Of a stretch of DNA of 22,500 bases, positions 6,617-17,159 are shown one piece after another. How positions within the stretch are numbered: the first letter of the stretch is position 1; each line of letters starts with the position of its first letter. Both the position numbers and the translations under genes were made by a program. The stretch comes from Baffinella frigidus (taxonomy: Eukaryota > Cryptophyceae > Cryptomonadales > Baffinellaceae), in assembly GCA_026770585.1 (NCBI GenBank), contig MU646304.1, forward strand, positions 1,544,584 to 1,567,083. The letters are read 5' to 3'. A model generated the notes under the pieces. The model made no database searches and was not told where the DNA came from. It worked only from the letters and a program-made list of their open reading frames with translations.

Positions 6617-9480
6617 CACAGTTTGGGGTTCAAGGTTTACGATTGAGAATTCAGAGTGTAGGGTTTATGGTGTGGGGTTTGGAGTTCAGGGTCCAGGGTT
6701 GAGGGTCGGGAGTTAAGGGTGTAAGATATAGAGTTGAGGGTTCAGGGTTTATGGTTTTGGGGTTTGAGGTTTAGGATTCAGAGTTTGGGGTTTAGGGTTT
6801 GGAATTTAGGGTTTGAGATTTAGGGTTGAAGGTTGAGGGTCAGGAGTTTAGGGTTTAAGGATTCGGGTTGCGGGTTTAGGGTTCAGGGTTCAGGGCTTGG
6901 GTCTTGGGGTCAGGGTTTGAGGTTGAGGGTTGATGGTTGAGGGTTGAGGAGGGTTGAGCTTTTAAGGTTTTGGGTATGGGGTTTGGGGTAGGGTTTAGGG
7001 TTCAGGGTAAAAGTTCGAGGGTGAAGGGTTAAGGGTTTAAAGTACAGGTTTTAGGGATGAGGGTTCAGGATTCAGGGTTCAGGGTTGGAGGTTCATGATT
7101 TGGGGTCCAGGGTTCATGGTTGATGGTTTAGGGTTTGGGGTTGGGTGTTTTGGGTTCAGGTTTGGGGTTTAGGGTCTAGGGTGCAGCATTTGGGGTTTAG
7201 GGTTTAGGTTTAGGATTTGAGGTTTAGTATGTAGGGTTGAGGGTTCAGGGTTTGGGAAGTAGGGTCAGGAGTTAAGGTTCAAAGGTTTTGGGTTTAAGGT
7301 TTCGGGGTTCTGGTTTTGGAGTTCGGAGGTAGGGTCGGGGGTTCAGGGTTTGGGGTCAGGGGTTTGGTGTTTTTTGTTTAGGGTTGATGGCTTAGGATTC
7401 AAGTCTCAAGGTTTATGGGGGGAAACGGGGTTCAAAATTGCGGTTTTGGGGTTTGATGGTCGGGGCATAGTCTTTAAGGTTGAGGATCAGGGGTTGAGGA
7501 ATGTGGATTGAGGGTTGTGTGCAGGTTGAAGGTTGAGGGTTGAGGGTTGAGGGTCGAGGGTTTAAGGTTTAAGAGTGTGAAGAGTGAGGGTTAAGGGTTG
7601 AGGGTTAAAGGTAAAGGGTTAAGGGTCCAGGGTCAAGGGTTTAGGTTGTAGGAATCAGGGTTCATGATTGAGGGTTTAGTTTTAGGGATCAGGGTTCATG
7701 GTTTAGGGTTTCATGATTTAGGGTTACGATTGAGGGCGCGGGGTGTAGGGTTTAAGGTGTAGGGTTGGGGGTTCAGGGTTCAGGGTTAAGGGTCAGGAGT
7801 TTAGGATTTAGGGTAGAGTTGAGGATTTAGGGTTAGGGGGGTAGGGTTTATGGTTTGGGATTTAGGGTTTGTGGTTTAGGGTTTGGGATTTAGGGGTTGG
7901 GATTTAGGGTTGCGGGTTGAGCGTTGGGAGTTTAGGGTTTGATGTTTTCGTTTAGGGTTGAAGTTGTAGGGTTGAGAATTCACAATTCAGGGTTTAGGAT
8001 TTAAAGTTCATGATTTGGGGTTCGGTGTTGATGATTTATAATTTAGGGCTTGGGGTTTCGCATTTGGGGGTCAGGTTTGGGGTTTAGGGTCTGGGGTTTG
8101 GGGTTTAGGATTCAGTGTTTAGGGCTTGGGTTTCGGGGTCCGGGTTCGGGTTGAGGGTTGAGGGTTAAGGGTTGAGGGTTGAGGGTTGAGGGTTGATGGT
8201 TGACAGTTGAGGGTTGAGGGTTGAGGGTTGAGAATTGAGAGTTGAGGCTTGAGGGTTGAGAGTTCAAGGTTTTGAGTTCATGGTTGAGGGGTTAGGGGTT
8301 AGGGGTTAGGGGTTAGGGGTTAAGGGGGTTAAGGGTTAAGGGGTAAGGGTTAAGGGGTAAGTTTTAAGGGTTAAGGGTTAAGGGTTAAGAGTTAAGGGTT
8401 TAGGTTGTAGGGATCCGGGGAGCTTGAGTTTGTAGGGATGAGGGTTCAAGATTCAGGGTTCAGGGTTTATGGTTTATGGTTTAAGGTTTATGGTTGATGG
8501 TTTATAAATGGTAGGGTTTGGGGCTGAGTGTTTGGGGTTCAGATTTTAGGGTTCAGGGTTTAGGATTGAGGGTTTAGGGTACAAAGTTTAGGGTCTAGCA
8601 TTTGGGGTTTAGGGTTTGGGGTCAGGAATTTTATGGTTTAGGGTTTAGGGTTTGGGGTTTTCGGGTCAGGGTTGTGGGTTCAGGTTTTGCGGTTGGGGGT
8701 TCAGGATTTATTGTTTAGGGTTCAATGTTTCGGGTTTAAGGTTTAAGGTTTCGGGTTCAGGTTCATGCATACGTGTTGTGGGGATTCAACATAGATTGGG
8801 GTTCAGAATTGAGGTTTTGGGGGTTAGGAGTTGGGGTTCAGTCTTTACTAGGGCCTCTTTAGGCTTTAGGCTTTAGGCTCGAGGGTTTATAGTGATGGGA
8901 CTAGGGTGTTGAAACTAGTGTTTAGGGACTAGGGTATAGAATAGGGTTGAGGGTTTAGAGATGAGATTGTTTAGGTTTGGGCTTAGGCTTTTGGCATTAG
9001 GGTTTAGTGTAAAGGCGTGTGGTTGGGGGTTGAGGGATTAGGTTTGAGGGTTTAGGGTTCAGGGTTTAGGGTTTAGGGTTTTAGGAACCCTAAACTAAGG
9101 GTTCAGGGTTCAGGGGCTAAGGGTTTAGGGTTTAGGGTTTTAGAATTTACGGTTTGGGGTTTGAGGTGCAGGGTTTTTGTTTTATTTTTCAAGGTTTAGG
9201 GTCTATGGTTTAGAGTGTGGGGGTTTTCTGGGGATATTACCCCATAGGATGACCAGAGTGACTTTTCGCAGGTCACGTCCACTACTAGGACATATAGGCC
9301 CACGGCACGTGCGGATCCTTCCCTGCCGCAGAGTTTTGGGGTTTGGGTTCAGAATTAAGGGTTTAGGCCCTGAACTCTAAACATTAGGGTTCGAAGTGTA
9401 AAGTTTAGGGTTCGGGGTTGAGGGGTCAGGGTCTACAGTTTGGGATCCAGGATTTAGGGTTTAGGATTTAGGGATTTGGG
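6617..9480 (+). repeat. Degenerate G-rich telomere-like array 2 (about 2.9 kb)
   Basis: Continuous variants of GGGTTTAGGG, GGGTTGAGGG and GGGTTCAGGG are G-rich on the plus strand. Pure sub-runs occur, such as GGGTTGAGGGTTGAGGG near 8150-8230 and GGGGTTAGGGGTTA near 8288-8330. Small inversions to C-rich units occur near 9086 (AACCCTAAAC) and 9367. A non-repeat island lies at about 9240-9335. Open frames here are translations of the repeat and were not called. Confidence 0.85.
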
Positions 9481-9526
9481 ACTGCGAGCTCGTATGTTTC
9501 AGGGTTGGCGACAGTTGGAAGGTCCT
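9481..9526. other. End of the array
   Basis: Short unique sequence between the telomere-like array and the duplicated fragment; nothing recognised. Confidence 0.3.
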
Positions 9527-9752
9527 GCAGGTCCTTTGAGTTTTTAATTTCGCCCAACATATGCCAACGACACGCCCTTCCGTAGAAAGGACTGCACAGA
9601 AAGCATTTGGGATCCTTTAGGAACCACTTTCTAGACTTTACCAAGGGGATCTACAGTTCCTCAGGACTTTACTTTAGGTCCTTTAGGTTTTAATTTCGCC
9701 CAACATAGCCCAACGACACGCCCTTCCGTAGAAAGGACTGCAGAGAAAGCAT
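9527..9752 (-). repeat. Two copies of an about 80-bp dispersed fragment
   Basis: 9527-9606 and 9672-9752 share TTTTAATTTCGCCCAACATA, the phrase CCAACGACACGCCCTTCCGT, and AGAAAGGACTGCA. The minus strand of the second copy reads RKGVSLGYVGRN. A more diverged relative lies at 6003-6080. High similarity between the two indicates a local duplication. Confidence 0.75.
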
Positions 9753-10184
9753 TTTTGCTCTCGGATCGCGTTTCGCTCTCCAGTGCAGAGGCTCGTGAAG
9801 AGGGGATACAGGGTGGTTCTCTTGGGGTGGGTGAAGGTATACGACATCGCTCCCATGCTGACTTACACGCACCGAACCCAAGTCAGCCTTGTTCTGAGGC
9901 TCATGGTATCCCATGGTGAAGCATATGAGCTCCAGTCACGGATACCCCACAAGATTTCAAAAGGTGTGAGTCAGATGTCAAACCAAACGCATGGAGAGGT
10001 TTCCCCCAATGTACGGAAGTCAGCGAGCGAGAGAGTGAGAGAGGTTCCTTGTCCTTCCTTGTGCGAACGAAGAAAAACGTCAGAACGTGCTCGAGAACAG
10101 GTTATGATAGTCCCAAGGATACTTTTGCAGGGGGGATCCTGGGTCCTGATTGTCTCCCTGACGCCGCTCCTTCTGCTAACCACT
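9753..10184 (+). other. 5' region of the ABCG gene
   Basis: The frame of ABCG exon 1 stays open upstream of 10185, with in-frame ATGs at 9855, 9903, 9975 and 10104. Starting at 10104 would add MIVPRILLQGGSWVLIVSLT plus PLLLLTT, which looks like a signal sequence or a translated leader. Nothing upstream of 10185 resembles the ABCG family, so this is either 5' UTR or a longer N-terminus. Confidence 0.4.
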
Positions 10185-10375
10185 ATGCCATCCGGAGGAT
10201 CCGAGATGCCGCGTGTTCTCAGACGCCGTTCCGAAGTGCCTCGCGCTCTGTGGGCCGCGACGAGGGTCGCAATGCTGGTCGCAATGGTTTCTGGTGCAAG
10301 TGGGGATGTCGGCGGCACTCCTTCCATCAGCGGGGGCGTCACTCTTGAGTGGCACGACGTGCACTATTCGATCAG
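10185..10375 (+). CDS. ABCG exon 1
   Basis: It starts at ATG 10185 ([14 protein letters not shown]) and ends after [13 protein letters not shown] plus two bases of a Ser codon (AG). The donor is CAG|GTTGCC. The start is chosen as the closest ATG giving a usual-length N-terminus (51 residues before GVTLEW); 10104 is the main alternative. Confidence 0.65.
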
Positions 10376-13300
10376 GTTGCCCCCGAAATCAAGGAATGCG
10401 CTATGCGATCAGGGGGCCCCCGAAATCAAGCAATGCTTGCGTGCTGACTTGGTCGTCTCTTGTTCGTGGCAGTTCCAAGAAGGGAGTGAAACACATCCTG
10501 CAGGGACTGCATGGGAGAGCGTTGCCGGGGCAGCTCATCGCGATTATGGGTGCGTCTTTCTCCCTGGGGAACTCTATCCCCAGCGAAATTTTCTCTCACG
10601 CCACGCTGCGCTCTGTGCTCACTCTCGCCTCGCTCAAGGCTCAGTGCCCCTGGCTGCGCCTCGGGCAGCAAAACCGATGGTGGTGGGATCCAATACGTCC
10701 TAGCGAGCATGTAGGTGCTCGCTGGAGCCTCGCTCAAATGCTCCCGTACGCTCGCTGCAGCGGCTAGCGTGCTGGAGTGCGGCGGCGGCGGCTGCTGGTG
10801 CTCACGTGCTCACGTTCTGCCCCCCCCCCCTCGCTCCACAACCGCAGGCCCGACAGGCTGCGGGAAGACGAGCCTCCTCAACGCACTGGCAGCCCGGGCG
10901 ATCGCCTGCCCCGGCAGTTCGCTCTCGGGCAATGTTCTGGTTAATGGGCACCCGCGTCACGACGGAGCGTTCAGGTTCACCCTCAACCCTAAACCCCAAA
11001 CCCCAACCCCCCAAAACCAAACCCCAAACTCCACACCCCAAACCCCAAACCCTGAACCCTCACAACACAGCGGAATACACCGTGATTTCGCGAATACGCG
11101 AATCAGCCCTAGGATCCTGTGGACGCCAAGCCATCTGTTCCTGCGGATATCCTAACCGAAACCTGGTTGTTCCTATGGACATCCTGCCCGAAACCTGGTT
11201 ATTCCCAAGGATATCCTAACCGAAACCTGTTTTTCTTAAGGATATCCCAACCGAAAACTGGTTGTACCTACGGATATCCTACCCGGAACCTGGTTTGGTG
11301 ATATCCAACCAGGTCTCCCTTCGTGACCCGCTGTGTGAACCCTGAACCCTAACCCCTAAAATCGCACCCTCAACTCTCAACCCTCCACCCCATCCCCCAA
11401 GCCCGAAGACGTCAACCGTGAACCGTGTCCCACCTCACCCATCAGCCGTTTCCGAAGCCCTGAAGCGGGTCCCTCCGAAGCTCTGACGCGTCCCGCATGA
11501 ATGCAGGCGCATGTCAGCCTACGTGCAGCAAGACGACGTCCTCTACGCCCACGCGACCGTCAAGGTCCCAGCGCCCCGGCATTTAATCTGGGCTCCTCAT
11601 GACACACATTTAGACCAGGATTCCGTACAAACGCTCCAGTGCAAAGAGCGCCTACCGCCCCCCCCTAGCTGTGCCTGCGTCGGGTTTGCTGACTGTTCTC
11701 AAGTTGACATGCTGGGTTCGCGGTACACAGCCGTCAACTTTGCAGCGGGAAAGAAGCAGTTCTCACCAGATTGGCGAGACCAAATAGACTGAGACAGCGA
11801 TAGACTCACCCGAGGACTCTTTGCTCTTTCTGCTGAAGACCCCGCTGATTGATGGCCGCAATCAACGGGAGTACGATTTCTGATTTCTGAATTTATCAGA
11901 GGGGAGTCGACGATTTTGGTAAGAGGTGACGTTGCTGACGCGGGACAGGTGCACGCCTGAACCGTATCCATGATTCGATAGCGCAATGTGGTGAAGCTTG
12001 GCGCTGGCGTTGTTGTCATGCCTGCATTCAACAAAGAGTCTTTCTCTCTTTCGGCGCAGGAGACGTTGACGATGGTCTGCACTGGGCCTCATCGTCAACT
12101 TTTTCCCGATAACAACTCGATTGTAACCCGCGCCCGTGGTACAAATTTAAAACACCCCGGTACAAACCGAGTTATAACGCCGACGGATTAACACAGGAAA
12201 CGCTGACGATGGCGGCGGAGCTGCGGCCGCCCGTCGACTTCTCCCCGCTAACAAGTCCATTGTAATCCGCGCCCGTGGTACAAATTTAAAACACCCCCTT
12301 ACACACCGAGTTATAACGCCGGAGGATTTAATGCAGGAAACGCTGTCGATGGCGGCGGAGCTGCGGCTGCACGGGGCCTCGGGCAAGGAGGAGCGTGACG
12401 CGCTTGTCGGCTCGCTCATCTCCCAGCTCGGGCTCAACAAGGCCCAGGTCTTGCCCGCCAGAATGTGTTGATCAATTCACATGCATGCCATACCCAGAAA
12501 ATTTTACCAGTGGGTTTTGAGGAAAGGTACATATTCACTCACCCCCCCCACCAACATCTTCCAGCTCGGGAGGGTCCCTCCCCCCACCCCGACACGTCTC
12601 GCACCCTCTCATTCCCGATATCAGTACCCTGAGCCTTGCCGAGCCTTGCCGAGCCCCTTGACGCGCTCATCTCCCAGCCCGGGCTCGTCCAGGCTCAGGT
12701 CCGCTCAAAAGACTACACTTCACGCTAGCTCCGGTGTAACGTGACCAACACTTCAGGACGTTTGGCGTGTTTCTTGAGAAACATTCCGATTCGTGCCTTT
12801 ATAATGTTCTCTCCACCCCGACACGCCTCGCACCCTCTCATTCCCGATATCAGTATCCTGAGCCTTGACGAGCCTTGACGAGCCCTTTGACGCGCTCATC
12901 TCCCAGCTGGGGCTCGTCCAGGCTCAGGTAATGCCGAAAGCTTTCGTTGACGAGCACCTTAAGTCCCTCGTGCAAGGGGGGACTTGTCCCTCGTCAAAGG
13001 GGGACTTGTCAGCACCAAAAATTTAAAAGCAATTTCAGGACTTTTGAAGCCATAGATTGTTTTTTGTGTGAAGTTTGTACGGAGTCGCGTCCAAATAAGC
13101 CCTCCTCCAACATTTCCCAGCTCGAGCTCGTGAAGACCCAGGTCTTGCCCGCCAGAGTTTGTCGATATATTCACATGCATGGCAAACCCAGAAACATTGA
13201 CCAGCGAATTTTGAGGATGGGTAAATATTAACCCCCCCCCCCTCCCAACAACAGGATACTGAGATCGGGAACGAGAGGGTGCGAGGCGTGTCGGGGGGGG

Positions 13301-14564
13301 AGAGGAAGCGGTGCAACCTGGGGGTGGAGCTGATTTCGGACCCGTCGGTGATTTTCCTGGATGAGCCGACGTCGGGGCTTGACTCCTTCCAGGTCGCTCT
13401 CCGCCTTTCCCCGCACCACGCGACGATAGCCCCGCCGGCAGGCTCGTGAACGCCCGCGTGACCGGTCACGCGGACGCCGAAGCCAACTGTCCGAGGTGAC
13501 TGCCTAGTCATGTTACGTGGGGCTTGACTCCTTCCAGGTCGCTCTCCGCCTTTCCCCGCACCACGCGACGATAGCCTGCACCTCAAACCGACAGTGGACG
13601 AACTCGGCTTTGGTCTAATCAGTCCTAATCCGCGGATGGATTCCGTCCGCTTTGTACCAGGAACAATACCAAGACGCTGTTGATTTGAGGTGCGTGGCAT
13701 CGTTACGTGGCACACTCCAGCAGATCCAGTGGCGCAGGGTTACATGGTGTGGGTCGTGGGCGCGAATATCCTGGAGATGGAGAGTTGTGAGGCCGGGGTT
13801 CTGGACGACTGCGAGACGGTGTCGGGGCTTGTGAGCAGTACGGGTAGGGGGGTAGGAAGCACGTTATTTTCTTATGGGCTATTCACGTTATTATCTTATG
13901 GGCTATTCACGTTATTATCTTATGGGCTATGCACCGCAGTACCCACAGGGCTGGCACTGTGGCACTGGCAGGGTGCGAATACCCTAGAGGTGAGCAGGAG
14001 GGTCACGGCATGGGCCTCCGGAAGGCTGACAGGGGCATAGGGGGCTGACGATAAGGGGTGCGGGGGTCGGGTGCTGACATCCAGGAGTTGTCCGGAAGGT
14101 ACCGAGATGCGGGGGCTGAGAGGGGAGGAAACCTCCCGGCCAACCTTCAGGCTATTCGCACACCAGAGTGTGTGGTTCCAGGGAAGTGAGAGGGGTGTCG
14201 GGGGCTGGCAGGCGGAGTCGGTGGTGCACACGCTCAAGAAGCTGGCCTCCAACGGGCGCACCGTCTTCACTTCCATCCACCAGCCGTCCTCGCAGGTCCA
14301 CAACCCTCAACCCTAAACCCTAAACCCTAAACACCAAACCCTGCGGCCTAAACCCTAAACCCTACACCCGAAACACCAAATTCTACACCCTAAACCCTAA
14401 ATCCTACACCCTAAACACCAAACCCTACACCCTAAAGTCCAACACCTAAAGCCTCAAGCATGAAGCCTCAACCCTGAACCCTAAACCCTAAACCCTCGAC
14501 ACTGAACCCTGAACCCCCACCCCTGAACCCCCAACCCTCAACCCTCAACCCTCAACCCCAAACC

Positions 14565-14603
<39 letters not shown>

Positions 14604-17107
14604 ACCATACACTCCAAACCCTAAACCCTGCACCCCAAACCTTAAACCCCAAACCTCAAACCGCACACGCTACACCAGGTGTTCGCGCAGTTTGACCAGC
14701 TGCTGCTCCTCTCAGAAGGCAAGGGCATCTACTTCGGCCCCGCCAAGGTCCTGCCCCCCCCGTTCCCCCGCAACTGGGGGGCACCAAAACCCTAAACCCT
14801 AAAACTTGTACCCAAAACCCCAGACCCTCAACCGTAAACCGTAAACCGTAAACCCTGAACCAGGACGCCGTGGCCTACTTCGCAGGCCTCAGCTACCGGT
14901 CTGCCCTAGCCCTCAGCCCAAACCTTAACCCCATAACTCTAAACCCTAAAATCTAAACCCTAAACCCTCAACCCCAAACCCTAAACCCTAAACACTGCAC
15001 CTAAATCCGACCCCACACCCTGAAGCCTCGACCACTCTCCACCCTACTCCACTCCCCAAATCTGATGAGCTGCCCTGCAATTGAGGAGTGTATATCAACT
15101 CGATTGGGCGCCCAACGCATCATTTATCGAGGGTAGGACTCCGGGACTCTTGCTTTCAGTGAGGCGGGAGGATGTGCGCGGCGCCTGCTGCTGCTCAAAC
15201 ACCAAACCGGACCCCACACCACACCAGGTGCCCGAAACTGTTCAACCCCGCGGACTTCTTCCTGGACCTTTTGTCGATCGACTACCGCTCGGAGAAGTCT
15301 CTCAACTCCACGACCGAGACGGTGGAGCGGATCGCGGTGTGGACCCTCAACCCTGGCGGACCAAAACACCCTGTTTAAAACCCCATCCTGGCACTTTGGT
15401 CCATCGATTGTCGATGGGAGAAAGGGCGCACCTCCACGACCGAAGTCGTGGAGCGGATCGCGGTCTCAACTCCAAACCGGATCAAACACCCATTTTAAAA
15501 CCTTTTAAACCCGGGGAGCTGTACACGCGAGGTAGGGTGTAGTAATTTTTGGACCTTGTGTCGATCGGTTACCGCTCGGAGAAAGCGCTCAACTCCACGA
15601 CTGAGAATGTGCAACGTATCGCGGTGTGAACCCCAAACTCTGGCGGACCAAACACCGTTTTTAAAACCCGGAGAGGTTTACTAGTGTGCAGTAATTTTCA
15701 TAGGATTGGTCACGTGTCGTCCCGCTTTTTGGGGGGTCACGTGACTAACTCAGCGCTCAATTCCACGACCACGACTATGCAGCGCGTCGTGGTCTGAACA
15801 GCCTTGAACCCTAAACCCTAGACTTCAAACCCTAGACCTTAAACCCTCATCCCTACACCCTGAACCCTAAAACCCTTGAACCCTAAACCCTAGACCTTAA
15901 ACCCTAGACCCTAAACCCTGATCATTACTCCCTGCACCCTAGATTCTAAACCCTAAACCTAAACCATAAACCCTGAACCCTAAAACCTGAAGCAGGCCGC
16001 GTACACGCGAAGTGCAGCCGCGCGCTCCGTGCAGGCGAGTGCCCCGCACATCCCACCACCCATCGCGATGGGGGACCGATCCGTCAACGAGATTGGATAG
16101 ACTGACTTACTGACTGGCTGACTGACTGACTGACTGACTGACTGACTGGCACCCTGGGTGCTTACCGGGGGACAAGGAGGCGGAGCATACCAGATTCGGT
16201 AGCCGATCAGGCCTCATCAGATTCATGGGGAAACGCTTTTAATTCAAAACCATTGGATTCAATGAAAATTACTACACAAATGCTTTGATAATACTAGTTG
16301 AACTCATTGTGTGTAGTAAATTTCATTGCCATAAAGTTTTAAATTGAAACCGTTTCCTTGTGAGATCGCCTCCTGCCCCGGAGAGTTGAGCTCAACTCTC
16401 CTTTCGCGCCTTCTCGGGAAGCTGGCCGCTACCAGTCGTGTTTTTGTGCTGTTTCGATAGCGTTGCCTTCGGCGAGTTGGGCTACCAGGAACGTGCCAGG
16501 CCTGAAAAGAGCGCTTCAACCTCGTGGCGTGTGTTGGTGAGGGTTGAAATAACGTTTTTCGCTTTTGTTTTTCGTGCAGCGCGTGGACCCTAAACCCTAA
16601 GCTTGGACCTCTTGGCGGGTGTTCGTGGGTGTTGAAGTAACGTTTCCCCCGCTTTTTTGTTTGGCAGCGCGTGAACCTTGCGATCAAGGCGCCGCTGAAG
16701 CCCGAGGGGAAAACCAAGGTGCCCTACACCCCACACCCTCAAACCTAACCCCAAACCCTCAACCCTCAACCCTCAGCCCTGAACCCTGAACCCTACACCG
16801 AAACCCTCAACCCTGAACCCTGAACACTAAAACCGAAACCCTAAAATCGAAACTCTGAACTCCAACCCCCAACCCCCAACCCCCAAACCCCAAACCCCAA
16901 ACCCCATACCCCACACCCCAACCCCCAAACCCCTGACCCCTCGTCCCCCACCCCTGACCCCACACCCCTGACTCCAAACCCTAAACCCTCAACCACAGGT
17001 TCCCCTGCAACGCATGCGATCGCTGCGCGACTTGCTGGCCGTCAACGCCCCAGAGCCTCCGCAGGCAAACCCTCAGCCCTCAACCCTCAACCCCCACCCC
17101 TCAACTT

Positions 17108-17159
<52 letters not shown>

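Larger units (their letters stand above)
11565..12336 (+). other. Intron 4
   Basis: This 772-base intron contains a 40-bp hairpin element (11701-11740) and two upstream copies of the exon 5 head (12060 and 12197). No independent gene is supported. Confidence 0.75.
12448..13254 (+). other. Intron 5
   Basis: This 807-base intron is built largely of echoes: three direct copies of the exon 5 tail (12660-12698, 12889-12927, 13113-13141) and two inverted copies of the exon 6 head (12586-12631, 12811-12860). The intron's own first 100 bases are also duplicated just before exon 6 (about 13116-13245). Confidence 0.8.
13393..14211 (+). other. Intron 6
   Basis: This 819-base intron holds an exact copy of the exon 6 end (13519-13576), an 18-bp palindrome CGCGTGACCGGTCACGCG (13455-13472) and a 24-bp triplet repeat (13861-13932). 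The remainder is unassigned; open frames in it do not match the ABCG family, and exon 6 joins exon 7 without a gap. Confidence 0.7.
16083..16667 (+). other. Intron 11
   Basis: It contains a GACT microsatellite (about 16090-16148), an inverted-repeat element (16260-16328), and a copy of the intron end and exon 12 edge (16520-16588). Confidence 0.75.

Noticed and set aside
6617-9480. Open frames inside the telomere-like arrays, for example 8652-8876 and 9177-9380
   Set aside because: They are translations of G-rich heptamers (Gly, Phe, Arg, Val runs) with no family resemblance.
11145-11306. CRISPR-like array in intron 3
   Set aside because: The unit repeats along its full length; there are no unique spacers.
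13652-14040. Frames in intron 6 such as [19 protein letters not shown]
   Set aside because: Exon 6 joins exon 7 directly with no residues missing from the ABCG alignment, so an exon here is not needed; no splice pair supports it.
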